Source: Streptomyces sp. NBC_00490
Lineage (GTDB): Bacteria; Actinomycetota; Actinomycetes; Streptomycetales; Streptomycetaceae
Reading direction: 5' to 3'
Assembly: GCF_036013645.1 (NCBI RefSeq)
Contig: NZ_CP107869.1
Span: 6,944,001-7,008,000 of the forward strand
Length of the DNA stretch: 64,000 bases
Part shown: in pieces, positions 28,993-37,286 of the stretch
How positions within the stretch are numbered: position 1 is the first letter of the stretch
Layout: every line of letters starts with the position of its first letter
Made by a program: the position numbers and the translations under genes
The notes under the pieces: model-generated
The model's input: the letters and a program-made list of their open reading frames with translations, nothing else
Databases searched by the model: none
Told to the model about the DNA's origin: nothing

Positions 28993-30231
28993 TTGAACGT
29001 GCGACCGATATCGGGGGCGTCGGTTGACGCACGCGGGCGTGGCCGTCAGCGGATGGCCGCGCTGTTGCTGGGGGTCGTGCTGACCGCCGTCACCGCGTGC
29101 GGGGGAGGCGGCGGGGACTCGGACGCCAAGCCCGGCTCCGGCAAGGGCGCGGACACCGCGCAGAGCAAGCAGTCCGTGGCGGTCGTCTCCATCGCCCCCA
29201 AGGACGGTGCCAAGTCCGTCGAGACCAGCGGGGCTCTGAAGATCGGCGCCGACAAGGGCAAGCTGACCACGGTCGAGGTCAAGGACTCCAAGGGCGAGAA
29301 GATCGACGGCGCGATATCCGCCGACGGCGCCTCCTGGACGCCGGCCAGCCATCTGGCGGCCGCCACCAAGTACTCGGTGCACGCGGTCGCGAAGGACTCC
29401 GAGGGCCGTGAGGCCGCCGAGGACTCCAGCTTCACCACGCTGACGCCGAAGAACACCTTCATCGGCACCTTCACGCCCGAGGACGGCTCCAAGGTCGGCG
29501 TCGGAATGCCCTTCTCCATCCGCTTCACCCGGGGCATCACCAAGCCCGAGGACGTCGAGAAGGCCATCACCGTCAAGACCGAGCCGGCCGTCGAGGTCGC
29601 GGGCCACTGGTTCGGCAACGACCGGCTGGACTTCCGCCCCGAGGAATACTGGAAGTCCGGCACCAAGGTCACCGTCAAGCTGAACCTGGACGGCGTCGAG
29701 GGCCGCGACGGCGTCTACGGCGAGCAGTCCAAGACCGTGTCCTTCACCGTCGGCCGCAGCCAGGTCTCCATCGTGGACGCCAAGAAGCACACGATGAAGG
29801 TCATGCGGGACGGCAAGCTCTTCAAGACCATCCCGGTCACGACCGGCAAGCCCGGCTACGCCACCTGGAACGGCCAGATGGTCATCAGCGAGAAGTTCAG
29901 GGTGACCCGGATGAACGGCGACACCGTCGGCTACGACGGCGAGTACGACATCAAGGACGTCCCGGACGCCATGCGGCTGACCGACTCCGGCACCTTCGTG
30001 CACGGCAACTACTGGGGCGGCGACGCCTTCGGCAACTACAACGCCAGCCATGGCTGCATCGGTCTGCGCGATGTCCGCGGTGGCTACGACAGGTCGGTGC
30101 CGGCCGCGTGGTTCTTCGACAACTCGATGCCCGGTGACGTGGTGACGGTCAAGAACTCCACCGACCCGACGGTCGACCCGGCCAACGGCCTCAACGGCTG
30201 GAACCTCTCCTGGGAGAAGTGGAAGGCGTAA
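28993..30231 (+). CDS. L,D-transpeptidase lipoprotein (YkuD) 2
   Basis: A 412-residue paralogue of the preceding gene with the same plan: lipobox VTA-Cys36, a Gly/Ser/Lys-rich linker, two Ig-like domains and a YkuD domain with Cys355, His353 (ASHGCIGLRD) and His337. The TTG start at 28993 has GGGGAG eight bases upstream; a GTG two codons on (28999) would serve less well. Surface charge differs: this copy is richer in Lys. Tandem duplication suggests different conditions or substrates for 3-3 cross-linking. A strong terminator follows. Confidence 0.92.
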   Translation: MNVRPISGASVDARGRGRQRMAALLLGVVLTAVTACGGGGGDSDAKPGSGKGADTAQSKQSVAVVSIAPKDGAKSVETSGALKIGADKGKLTTVEVKDSKGEKIDGAISADGASWTPASHLAAATKYSVHAVAKDSEGREAAEDSSFTTLTPKNTFIGTFTPEDGSKVGVGMPFSIRFTRGITKPEDVEKAITVKTEPAVEVAGHWFGNDRLDFRPEEYWKSGTKVTVKLNLDGVEGRDGVYGEQSKTVSFTVGRSQVSIVDAKKHTMKVMRDGKLFKTIPVTTGKPGYATWNGQMVISEKFRVTRMNGDTVGYDGEYDIKDVPDAMRLTDSGTFVHGNYWGGDAFGNYNASHGCIGLRDVRGGYDRSVPAAWFFDNSMPGDVVTVKNSTDPTVDPANGLNGWNLSWEKWKA

Positions 30232-30245
30232 GCCCTACGGCGACG

Positions 30246-30281
30246 AGGGGCCCCGGTGTGAGACATCGCACCGGGGCCCCT
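30246..30281. terminator. Terminator after the L,D-transpeptidase pair
   Basis: A 13-bp perfect stem (30246-30258 with 30269-30281) and 10-base loop, 15 bases past the stop. Confidence 0.85.
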
Positions 30282-30308
30282 GTCGTTAGTGGCCGTTAAC
30301 CTTCCCTC

Positions 30309-31076
30309 ATGACCGTGACTCTCGAAGTGGCCGACGGCGTCGGCACGATCCGACTCGACCGCCCGCCCATGAACGCGCTGGACATCGCCGTCCAGGACCG
30401 GCTCAAGGAGCTCGCCGAGGAGGCCACGCGCCGCGAGGACGTGCGTGCCGTGGTGATCTACGGCGGGGAGAAGGTGTTCGCGGCGGGCGCGGACATCAAG
30501 GAGATGCAGGCCATGGACCACACGGCGATGATCCTGCGCGCCCGCGCGCTCCAGGACTCGTTCACGGCGGTGGCCCGCATCCCCAAGCCGGTCGTCGCGG
30601 CCGTCACCGGTTACGCCCTGGGCGGCGGCTGCGAACTGGCGCTGTGCGCGGACTTCCGGATCGCCGCCGACAACGCCAAGCTGGGCCAGCCCGAGATCCT
30701 GCTCGGTCTGATCCCGGGCGCCGGCGGCACCCAGCGTCTGGCCCGGCTCATCGGCCCGTCCAAGGCGAAGGACCTCATCTTCACCGGCCGGATGGTCAGG
30801 GCCGACGAGGCCGAGAGGCTGGGCCTGGTGGACCGGGTCGTCCCGGCCGCCGACGTGTACACCGAGGCGCACGCCTGGGCGGCCAGGCTCGCGCAGGGTC
30901 CGGCGATCGCGCTGCGCGCCGCGAAGGAGTCCATCGACACCGGGCTGGAGACCGACATCGACACCGGACTGGCCGTCGAACGGAACTGGTTCGCGGGCCT
31001 GTTCGCCACCGCCGACCGCGAGACCGGGATGCGCAGCTTCGTCGAGGAAGGCCCTGGCAAGGCGAAGTTCCTGTGA
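30309..31076 (+). CDS. Enoyl-CoA hydratase/isomerase (crotonase) family
   Basis: A 255-residue cytoplasmic enzyme. The oxyanion-hole segments AAGADIKEM (58-66) and YALGGGCELA (102-111) are present, and Glu109 and Glu129 (GQPEILLG) occupy the two catalytic positions of true enoyl-CoA hydratases, so hydration of trans-2-enoyl-CoA in beta-oxidation is likely. TAACCT at 30297-30302 lies six bases ahead of the ATG and could be a -10 box of a leaderless transcript, although no -35 box is evident. It stands alone behind a terminator. Confidence 0.9.
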   Translation: MTVTLEVADGVGTIRLDRPPMNALDIAVQDRLKELAEEATRREDVRAVVIYGGEKVFAAGADIKEMQAMDHTAMILRARALQDSFTAVARIPKPVVAAVTGYALGGGCELALCADFRIAADNAKLGQPEILLGLIPGAGGTQRLARLIGPSKAKDLIFTGRMVRADEAERLGLVDRVVPAADVYTEAHAWAARLAQGPAIALRAAKESIDTGLETDIDTGLAVERNWFAGLFATADRETGMRSFVEEGPGKAKFL

Positions 31077-31162
31077 GGAATCTCCTGAGGAAACCCGCCT
31101 GAACCACTTGCTGTTGACGGGACGTCTGATCCGGTTCCCTCGATGGGGCGGTTTATGGGAGC

Positions 31163-31179
31163 CTTAAGGCAACCTTAAG
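31163..31179. promoter_or_regulatory. 17-bp perfect palindrome, possible operator
   Basis: CTTAAGG-CAA-CCTTAAG lies in the 287-base gap between the enoyl-CoA hydratase and the anti-sigma-type ATPase. It is AT-rich for this genome. It has some likeness to DtxR-family boxes but does not match the usual iron-box consensus. Regulator unknown. Confidence 0.4.
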
Positions 31180-31363
31180 CCTGCCTTGTCGAGGGAGCCG
31201 TCGATTGCCGCCAGCCGAGCCTCCGTCGCAGGTCAGAGGGGCTGCTTCAAGCCCTGAAATGCCTTTGGCATATGTCGATCGGAACCAGCGGAATGATGGA
31301 TTCCAGGGGGCGTATTCCGTAGAGACGACCCCGGAGGGCAGCGGGTGCGGCCATGATGGAGGC

Positions 31364-31867
31364 ATGGCGGGGCTGGAGGGTATCGAACAGCCGCGGGGAC
31401 ACGGCCGTGCGACCGCGGCGCGCTGGTCGCCCACGGTCGAGGACGAACACGCGCTCAAGGTTCTGGAGTTGTTCGGTAACCCGACGGAGGCGGAGGTTCC
31501 GCTCCCCTCACGCCCCGAGTCCGCCGCCGCGGCCCGCCGGTTGACCCAAGTCGTGGTCCTGCGCCAGTGGGGACTCACCCCGAAGATGACCGAGGACGCG
31601 GTTCTGCTCGTCTCCGAGCTCGTGGGCAACGCCGTGCGTCATACGGGAGCCCGGGTTTTCGGGCTCCGGATGCGGCGTCGCCGTGGGTGGATCCGGGTCG
31701 AGGTGCGTGATCCCTCCCGCGGGTTGCCCTGTCTGATGCCGGTGCAGGAGATGGACATCAGCGGGCGGGGGCTTTTCCTCGTGGACAAGCTGTCCGACCG
31801 GTGGGGCGTCGACCTGCTGCCGCGTGGCAAGACGACGTGGTTCGAGATGCGGGTGGCTGACCGGTAG
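31364..31867 (+). CDS. HATPase_c_2 anti-sigma/regulatory ATP-binding protein
   Basis: A 167-residue protein with one GHKL ATPase domain of the RsbW/SpoIIAB class. The N-box is SELVGNAVRHTGA, the G1 box EVRDPSRGLP is weak, and the G2 region is GRGLFLVDKLSDRWG. Streptomyces encode dozens of such stand-alone proteins that phosphorylate anti-anti-sigma factors or sequester sigma factors. No phosphorylatable partner lies next to it. ATG at 31364 begins the conserved part; a GGAGG is only one base away, so an upstream start (ATG at 31259 in frame) cannot be excluded. A repeat copy follows the stop. Confidence 0.85.
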   Translation: MAGLEGIEQPRGHGRATAARWSPTVEDEHALKVLELFGNPTEAEVPLPSRPESAAAARRLTQVVVLRQWGLTPKMTEDAVLLVSELVGNAVRHTGARVFGLRMRRRRGWIRVEVRDPSRGLPCLMPVQEMDISGRGLFLVDKLSDRWGVDLLPRGKTTWFEMRVADR

Positions 31868-31868
31868 T

Positions 31869-31943
31869 TGTCCGGCTGCGGGTGCGTCGTGGCTTGTCGC
31901 GCCCCGCGGCGGAGCCGCCGATGTCGCAGCCCCGCGCCCCTAG
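31869..31943. repeat. Short interspersed repeat, copy C (intergenic)
   Basis: Same element as copies A and B, starting GTCCGGCTGCGGGTGCGTCG and ending CGCAGCCCCGCGCCCC. It lies directly after the anti-sigma-type gene and could fold into a terminator-like hairpin there. Confidence 0.85.
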
Positions 31944-31982
31944 GTGGGTGAATCGACCGATATATCCATGCAATCCCCTTAA

Positions 31983-32738
31983 ATGGTCCGGGTGACCACG
32001 ACCGATCGTCGGACCGTGCTGCGTGCCAGCGCCGGGCTCCTCCTCGCCACCGGGTGTGCCACCAGCGGTGCCGTCGCCCACCCCGTCCACTCCCGCGCAC
32101 TGGCCAAGCCACCACTCGCACCCCGTCGCTTCCCCGGCCTCCCCGCCCAGCTCACCCACGGCCCCCGCACCCACCCCCGCGTAGCCCTCACCTTCCACGG
32201 CAACGGCGACCCCGCCACCGCCCGCGCCCTGCTCCGCGAGGCGGAACGGGCCGGGGCCCGCATCACCGTCCTCGCCGTCGGCACCTGGCTCGACGAGCAC
32301 CCCGGGATCGCCCGCCGCATCCTCGACGGCGGCCACGACCTCGGCAACCACACCCTCCACCACCTCGGCGTCAACGACATGTCCGAGGCCGACGCCCGGG
32401 CCGAGATCGACGGCTGTGCCGAGCGGCTGAGACGGCTCACCGGCTCGATCGGCAGCTGGTTCCGGCCCTCGCGCGCCGCGCGTGCCACACCGCTCGTCGA
32501 GCGGCTGGCCCGTGACGCCGGCTACCCGCACGTCCTGTCGTACGACGTCGACTCCCTCGACTTCACCTCGCCCGGCGCCCCCGCCGTCACCCGCAAGGTC
32601 CTCGGCGAGATCCGCAACGGGTCCGTGGTGAGCCTGCACTTCGGGTACGCCGACACGGTCGCCGCCCTCCCCGCCGTACTGGAAGAACTCGACCGCCGCG
32701 GCCTGGCCGCCGTGACCACCACGGAGCTGTTCAGCTGA
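31983..32738 (+). CDS. Polysaccharide deacetylase-like exported protein
   Basis: A 251-residue NodB-homology (CE4) protein. DRRTVLR (8-14) is a twin-arginine motif and LATG-Cys25 a passable lipobox, so it is probably a Tat lipoprotein. Metal ligands His123 and His127 are present (GNHTLHH). The first motif, normally TFDDG, reads TFHGNGD (70-76), so the catalytic-base Asp is not in its usual place; activity on chitin or peptidoglycan acetyl groups is uncertain. ATG at 31983 or GTG at 31992 could be the start; neither has a ribosome site. Its stop overlaps the next ATG by one base (TGATG), so the two genes are coupled. Confidence 0.83.
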   Translation: MVRVTTTDRRTVLRASAGLLLATGCATSGAVAHPVHSRALAKPPLAPRRFPGLPAQLTHGPRTHPRVALTFHGNGDPATARALLREAERAGARITVLAVGTWLDEHPGIARRILDGGHDLGNHTLHHLGVNDMSEADARAEIDGCAERLRRLTGSIGSWFRPSRAARATPLVERLARDAGYPHVLSYDVDSLDFTSPGAPAVTRKVLGEIRNGSVVSLHFGYADTVAALPAVLEELDRRGLAAVTTTELFS

Positions 32739-33931
32739 TGCACCGCACCCACCTCCTCCAGCGCACCCTTGTCGCGGGCGCCGTACTCGCCGCCCTCGCC
32801 GCCTGTGGCACCGACGCCCGGGACAAGGCCCCCTCCGAAGAACGGCACCGCACCACCAAAGCCGCCGCCGTCCCCGCCCAGCCGAAGAAGAAGCCCGTCG
32901 AGGGACTGCCCGGCATGCCGCCCGTCCTCGACCCGAAGGACGTGTACGCCGCCGACCGCCCGGGCAAGCTCTCCCCGGTGGTCAAGGACTTCCCCTCCCG
33001 GGTCTACGTCCCCAACACCGAGTCCGACACGGTCTCCGTCATCGACCCGAAGACGTACCGGATCATCGAGACCGTCCGCGTCGGCCGCCAGCCCCAACAC
33101 GTCGTCCCCTCCTGGGACATGAAGACCCTCTGGGTGAACAACAACCGCGGCCACACGCTCACCCCCATCGACCCGAGGACCGGGAAGGCGGGCAAGCCGG
33201 TCGCGGTGCACGACCCCTACAACCTCTACTTCACACCCAACGGCAAGTACGCCGTCGTGATGGCCTCCCTCGACCGCGAACTCGTCTTCCGCGACCCGCA
33301 CACCATGGAGCAGGTCAAGACCGAACCGGTCAGCTGCTACGGCGTCAACCACGCCGACTTCTCCCTCGACGGCAGGTACTTCATCGTCTCCTGCGAGTTC
33401 AGCGGCGAACTGCTCAAGGTCGACACCGAGAAGATGAAGGTCGTCGGGCAGCAGAAACTCCCCTTCAAGGGGGCCATGCCGCAGGACGTGAAGATCTCGC
33501 CCGACGGGAAGCGGTTCTACGTCGCCGACATGATGGCCGACGGCATGTGGGTCCTCGACGGCGACACCTTCGGCAAGCCGAAGCTGCTGCCCACGGGCAA
33601 GGGCACCCACGGGCTGTACGTCAGCCGCGACTCCCGCGAGATGTACGTCTCCAACCGCGGCGAAGGCACCGTCTCCGTCTGGGACTTCGCACAGAACAAG
33701 GTCACCAGGAAGTGGCACCTGTCCGACGGCGCCAGCCCCGACATGGGCGGCGTCTCGGCGGACGGCAAGGTGCTGTGGCTGTCGGGGCGTTACGACGCCG
33801 AGGTGTACGCCATCGACACCCGCACCGGTGAGCAGCTGGCCCGGATCCCGGTGGGCAGCGGCCCGCACGGACTCGCGGTGTACCCGCAGCCGGGACGGTA
33901 CTCGCTCGGCCACACCGGCATCTTCCGCTGA
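32738..33931 (+). CDS. YVTN-type beta-propeller lipoprotein
   Basis: A 397-residue exported lipoprotein (lipobox LAA-Cys23). After a charged linker (25-85) come repeated 40-residue blades such as RVYVPNTESDTVSVIDPKT, LWVNNNRGHTLTPIDPRT and MYVSNRGEGTVSVWDF, predicting a seven-bladed propeller used for protein or ligand binding on the cell surface. It is coupled to the deacetylase-like gene, suggesting a shared cell-wall role. No catalytic motif is seen. Confidence 0.88.
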   Translation: MHRTHLLQRTLVAGAVLAALAACGTDARDKAPSEERHRTTKAAAVPAQPKKKPVEGLPGMPPVLDPKDVYAADRPGKLSPVVKDFPSRVYVPNTESDTVSVIDPKTYRIIETVRVGRQPQHVVPSWDMKTLWVNNNRGHTLTPIDPRTGKAGKPVAVHDPYNLYFTPNGKYAVVMASLDRELVFRDPHTMEQVKTEPVSCYGVNHADFSLDGRYFIVSCEFSGELLKVDTEKMKVVGQQKLPFKGAMPQDVKISPDGKRFYVADMMADGMWVLDGDTFGKPKLLPTGKGTHGLYVSRDSREMYVSNRGEGTVSVWDFAQNKVTRKWHLSDGASPDMGGVSADGKVLWLSGRYDAEVYAIDTRTGEQLARIPVGSGPHGLAVYPQPGRYSLGHTGIFR

Positions 33932-34007
33932 CACCGGACCGGTTGACACGCCCCCGTACGAGTGATGATCCACAACCCGCCGTCGCAGAAACGGAATTGT
34001 GCTCCCC

Positions 34008-34601
34008 ATGATCACAACCCAGCTGCGGCGGCGGGCTGCTGCCGCCGTCCTGTCCCTCGCCGCCGTCTTCGCGACCACGGCGGCCGCCGCCCCCGCGAAG
34101 GCCCCCGCTCCCCACGACTGCCCCGTCCAGTTCGACGACCCGATCAAGGCGGCCGTCGACAAGCGCGTCGAGGTCGACCGCATCACCCCGGACCCGGTCT
34201 GGCGCAAGACCTGCGGCACGCTCTACCGCAGCGACGGCCGCGGCCCCGAGATCGTCTTCGCGGAGGGCTTCAAGCCCAAGGACGTCATCGACGGCCAGTA
34301 CGACATCGAGAAGTACGTCCTGGTCAACCAGCCCTCCCCGTACGTCTCCACGACGTACGACCACGACCTGTACAAGACGTGGTGGAAGTCGGGCTACAAC
34401 TACTACATCGACGCCCCCGGCGGCGTGGACGTGAACAAGACCATCGGCGACACCCACAAGTGGGCCGACCAGGTCGAGGTCGCCTTCCCCGGCGGCATCC
34501 AGCGGAAGTACATCGTCGGCGTCTGCCCGGTGAACAAGACGACCAAGACCGAGATCATGAGCGGCTGTCAGAGCAACCCGCACTTCGAGGCCTGGCACTG
34601 A
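34008..34601 (+). CDS. Secreted pierisin/ScARP-like mono-ADP-ribosyltransferase
   Basis: A 197-residue secreted protein: signal peptide about 1-28 (basic RRR then Ala/Leu core), mature domain with Cys38, Cys69, Cys173 and Cys187, which can form two disulfides. NAD-binding and catalytic landmarks of the pierisin/scabin/ScARP group are present: Arg74 in LYRSDGRGPE, the ST(S/T) strand YVSTTYDHD (112-120), and Gln155-Val-Glu157 just before AFPGG, the QxE ARTT-loop motif. ScARP of S. coelicolor and scabin of S. scabies modify guanine in DNA or nucleosides, so the same is inferred here. TTGACA at 33943 is a possible -35 box. A GTG at 33999 could add three residues. The 3' end overlaps the convergent GNAT gene by 47 bases. 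No immunity gene is recognisable. Confidence 0.85.
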   Translation: MITTQLRRRAAAAVLSLAAVFATTAAAAPAKAPAPHDCPVQFDDPIKAAVDKRVEVDRITPDPVWRKTCGTLYRSDGRGPEIVFAEGFKPKDVIDGQYDIEKYVLVNQPSPYVSTTYDHDLYKTWWKSGYNYYIDAPGGVDVNKTIGDTHKWADQVEVAFPGGIQRKYIVGVCPVNKTTKTEIMSGCQSNPHFEAWH

Positions 34602-35223
34602 GCAGCAGCGCCTCCGCGCCGACGGGACGGTAGCCCGCCGCCTGGAACGCCCGTGTGCTGCGGGCGTTCCCGGGGGCCACCTGGGCCCACAGCGGCTCCT
34701 CGACGAGCTGCCGGGCGGCGGTCAGGAGCAGACGGCCCAGCCCCCGGTGGCGTACGTCCTCGTCCACCTCCAGCGAGACCTCCAGCCGGCCACCGATCCC
34801 GCGCCCCGCCACCAGGACCCCGCCGTCGGTCGTCCAGGCCCGTACGTCGTCACGGCGCCCGCGGGCGTACGCGATACGCGGATGACCGGCGTCCGTGATC
34901 TCCGCCAGCGCGAGCGGAGGCTCGCCGGGCAGGGGCGAGCCGACGAACATCGCGTCGATGGTCTCGGCCGTACGCCCCGTCCGCGCCATGAAGGCCGCCA
35001 GGAAAGCCGGGTTCATCGTCGCGGCCAGCGGATCGCACTCCAGGGCCGCCAGCGTGTCGTACACCCACCGCGGGTCCTCGTCCGTGAAGACGACGGAGTG
35101 CGCGGTGAAGGCGAGTACGCCCGCGTCCCGGGCGGAGGCCTGCGGCACGACGGTCGTACGGCCGTTGGGCGGCGGGAAGACACCGCGGGCGGCCGCGTCG
35201 AGAATGTCCCGAAGAGTCTCCAC
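34555..35223 (-). CDS. GNAT-family N-acetyltransferase
   Basis: A 222-residue cytoplasmic protein. The C-terminal half holds the acetyl-CoA site of the GNAT fold (VRHRGLGRLLLTAARQL, near residue 165) and the usual NARSTRAFQAAGYRPVG ending. The N-terminal 100 residues (ARGVFPPPNGRTTV, ECDPLAATMNP) are less typical. GTG at 35223 is chosen because AAGGAG lies eight bases upstream. It is divergent from the MerR gene across 50 bases and may be its target. Acceptor substrate unknown. Confidence 0.85.
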   Translation of the reverse strand: METLRDILDAAARGVFPPPNGRTTVVPQASARDAGVLAFTAHSVVFTDEDPRWVYDTLAALECDPLAATMNPAFLAAFMARTGRTAETIDAMFVGSPLPGEPPLALAEITDAGHPRIAYARGRRDDVRAWTTDGGVLVAGRGIGGRLEVSLEVDEDVRHRGLGRLLLTAARQLVEEPLWAQVAPGNARSTRAFQAAGYRPVGAEALLLSARPRSAGCSDSRS

Positions 35224-35235
35224 CGCACCCGCTCC

Positions 35236-35266
35236 TTGAGTCTCCACCCACTGGAAGGCCCAGACT
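35236..35266 (+). promoter_or_regulatory. MerR-type promoter with 19-bp spacer
   Basis: TTGAGT (35236-35241) and CAGACT (35261-35266) are separated by 19 bases, the over-long spacing typical of promoters remodelled by MerR regulators. A dyad AGTCT...AGACT with inner TCCA...TGGA lies across the spacer. The merR ATG is eight bases past the -10 box, so the mRNA is likely leaderless. Confidence 0.55.
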
Positions 35267-35273
35267 CGCAGAC

Positions 35274-36191
35274 ATGATCGACGACGGCACCGGGCTTTTC
35301 ACCATCGGCGAGCTGGCGCGGGCCACCGGCCTGACCGTCCGGACCATCCGTTACTGGTCCGACGAGGGCGTGCTCACGCCGGTGACCCGCTCGGACGGCG
35401 GCTACCGCCTCTACAACGCGGAGTCCGCCGCCCGCCTCGAACTGATCCGCACACTGCGCGAGCTGGGCCTCGGCCTGGTGGACGTGCGCAAGGTGCTGGC
35501 CGGGGAGCGGACGGTGGCGGAGGTCGCGGCGGCACATGTGGTGGCGCTGGACGCGCGGATCCGCTCGCTGAAGGTGACCCGGGCGGTGCTGTCGACCGTT
35601 GCGCGACGCGGGTCGACCGCGGAGGAGATGACTCTGATGAACAAGCTGGCACGGCTGTCCGCCGAGGAGCGGCGCAGGATCATCGAGGACTTCATGGCGG
35701 AGATCTTCGAGGGGCTCGACACGGCGGATCCCGACATCCGCACCCGGCTGCGGTTCGCCGGCTCCGCCAACCTGCCGGACGAACCCAGCCCCGAGCAGGT
35801 GGACGCGTGGGTGGAGCTGGCCGAACTCATCCAGGACCCGGAGTTCCGGGCGCTGATGCGCAGGGCGGTCGAGTTCAACGCGGCGGACCGGGGGCCCGAT
35901 GTCCCCGCCGGGACGTCCCTGTGGTTCATGAGCCGGCTCGTCCAGCTGGCAGGGGAGGCGCGGGGGCGCGGGATCGCGCCCGAGGCGCCGGAGGCGGACG
36001 CGCTGCTGGCCGGTCTCCTCGGCGACGCCGACCGGGCCGAGGTGCTCAAGCGTCTCGAGGCGGGAACGAACCTGCGGCTCGCCCGGTACCGCGAGCTGTC
36101 GGCCGTCGTGAACGGGCTCGAACCCCAGCCGTCGTACGAGGAGGAGTTCGCGTGGGTGGTCGCCGCTCTGCGTGCTCGGAGCGCCGGATAA
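35274..36191 (+). CDS. MerR-family transcriptional regulator
   Basis: A 305-residue regulator. The N-terminal winged helix is clear: FTIGELARATGLTVRTIRYWS (9-29), DGGYRLYN (42-49), then the LRELGLGLVDVRKVLAG dimerisation region. A long helical C-terminal part (about 120-305) is of unknown fold and should be the ligand-sensing domain, larger than in metal sensors and without clustered Cys, so the ligand is probably an organic molecule. It likely regulates itself and the divergent GNAT gene through the 19-bp-spacer promoter in between. Confidence 0.9.
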   Translation: MIDDGTGLFTIGELARATGLTVRTIRYWSDEGVLTPVTRSDGGYRLYNAESAARLELIRTLRELGLGLVDVRKVLAGERTVAEVAAAHVVALDARIRSLKVTRAVLSTVARRGSTAEEMTLMNKLARLSAEERRRIIEDFMAEIFEGLDTADPDIRTRLRFAGSANLPDEPSPEQVDAWVELAELIQDPEFRALMRRAVEFNAADRGPDVPAGTSLWFMSRLVQLAGEARGRGIAPEAPEADALLAGLLGDADRAEVLKRLEAGTNLRLARYRELSAVVNGLEPQPSYEEEFAWVVAALRARSAG

Positions 36192-36242
36192 TCTGGCCTC
36201 CGTCAGCAAGACGGCAAGGAACGACGAAAAAGGGGCGGCGCG

Positions 36243-36455
36243 GTGGCGGACATCGACGAGGCACGCAAGCATTTCGAACGGATCGACACGGACGGTGACG
36301 GCTTCATCACCGCAGCCGAGTTCAAGACCGCCCTCGCCCAGGCGGGCGACTGGAACGTCACCGAATCGGTCGCCGAGGTGATCATCAAGACACGCGACCT
36401 GAACGGCGACAAGGTGCTGTCGTTCGACGAGTTCTGGGCATACCTGAGCAAGTGA
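36243..36455 (+). CDS. Small EF-hand calcium-binding protein
   Basis: A 70-residue soluble protein with two canonical 12-residue EF-hand loops, Asp15-Glu26 (DTDGDGFITAAE) and Asp52-Glu63 (DLNGDKVLSFDE), like the Cab proteins described in S. coelicolor. It should bind two calcium ions and act as a cytoplasmic buffer or sensor. GTG start at 36243, preceded by AAAAAGGGGCGGC. It ends at a bidirectional terminator shared with the convergent ABC ATPase gene. Confidence 0.93.
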   Translation: MADIDEARKHFERIDTDGDGFITAAEFKTALAQAGDWNVTESVAEVIIKTRDLNGDKVLSFDEFWAYLSK

Positions 36456-36464
36456 CGCGAACGG

Positions 36465-36504
36465 AAGGGGGGCGCCCGGGCTCGGCTTTCGGGGCGCCCC
36501 CCTT
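36465..36504. terminator. Bidirectional terminator between convergent genes
   Basis: A 13-bp perfect stem (36465-36477 with 36492-36504) with AA at one foot and TT at the other, nine bases after the EF-hand stop and two bases before the ABC ATPase stop. Confidence 0.88.
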
Positions 36505-36506
36505 CG

Positions 36507-37286
36507 TCATGCCCGGCGCACGGTCCAGCGGCCCTGGTGCCGGTCCAGGGACAGCGGCAGGTCGAAACACTTGCCGACCTGGTCGCTGGTGAGGACGTGG
36601 GCCGCCGGACCCTGCGCGAGGACGCGGCCCTCGCGCAGGAGCAGGGCGTGGGTGGTGCCGGAGGGGAGTTCCTCCAGGTGGTGGGTGACCAGGACGGTGG
36701 CGAGCGTGGGATGCTCCCGGCGCAGCTCGTCCAGCGCCGCGATCAGCTGCTCCCGGCCCGGCAGGTCCAGGCCGGTCGCGGGTTCGTCGAGGAGCAGCAG
36801 TCGCGGCTCCGGCATGAGCGCGCGGGCGATCAGGGTCCGGCCGCGCTGGCCCTGGGAGAGCGTGGGCCAGCGGGCATCGTGGAGCTCCGTGAGACCGAGC
36901 GTGGCGATCAGCCGTTCGGCGCGTTCCCCCTGCTCCGGTGTCGGGCGCCAACGGGGGAGCGGAGCCACGGAGTTGGTGAGCCCGGTCAGGACCACGTCCC
37001 GCACCCGCAGCGGCTCGGCGAGCGGATGACGCGGATCGACATGACCGACGCACGTCCGCAACTCCCGCAGATCCACCCGGCCCAGCCGGCTGCCGAGGAC
37101 CTCCACCGATCCCCGGCTCGGATGGACCCGGGCACCCAGCAGGCTCAGCAGGGTGGATTTTCCCGCCCCGTTGGCGCCGAGCAGCGCCCAGTGCTCGCCG
37201 GCCCGGACGGTGAGAGACACCTCCTGAAGGATCGGCGTCCCCTCCCGTACGACATCCACCCCCTCGGCGCGCAGTACCTCCCTCAC
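36507..37286 (-). CDS. ABC transporter ATPase
   Basis: A 259-residue cytoplasmic ATPase. Walker A GANGAGKS near residue 40, an altered signature LSQGQRGR near 145 (normally LSGGQ), Walker [13 protein letters not shown] near 170 and H-loop VTHHLEEL near 200. The form resembles the ModF/YlmA-type stand-alone ATPases, and no permease lies beside it. Its GTG start overlaps the leuA stop by four bases, so it is coupled to leuA; the reason for that pairing is unclear. Confidence 0.88.
   Translation of the reverse strand: MREVLRAEGVDVVREGTPILQEVSLTVRAGEHWALLGANGAGKSTLLSLLGARVHPSRGSVEVLGSRLGRVDLRELRTCVGHVDPRHPLAEPLRVRDVVLTGLTNSVAPLPRWRPTPEQGERAERLIATLGLTELHDARWPTLSQGQRGRTLIARALMPEPRLLLLDEPATGLDLPGREQLIAALDELRREHPTLATVLVTHHLEELPSGTTHALLLREGRVLAQGPAAHVLTSDQVGKCFDLPLSLDRHQGRWTVRRA

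Noticed and set aside
31163..31179. DtxR/IdeR iron box
   Set aside because: The dyad lacks the TTAGGTTAG half-site and no iron gene is adjacent, so only an unnamed palindrome is reported.
33943..33971. Complete promoter of the ADP-ribosyltransferase gene
   Set aside because: TTGACA is a good -35 box, but no sequence 16-18 bases downstream matches a -10 box.
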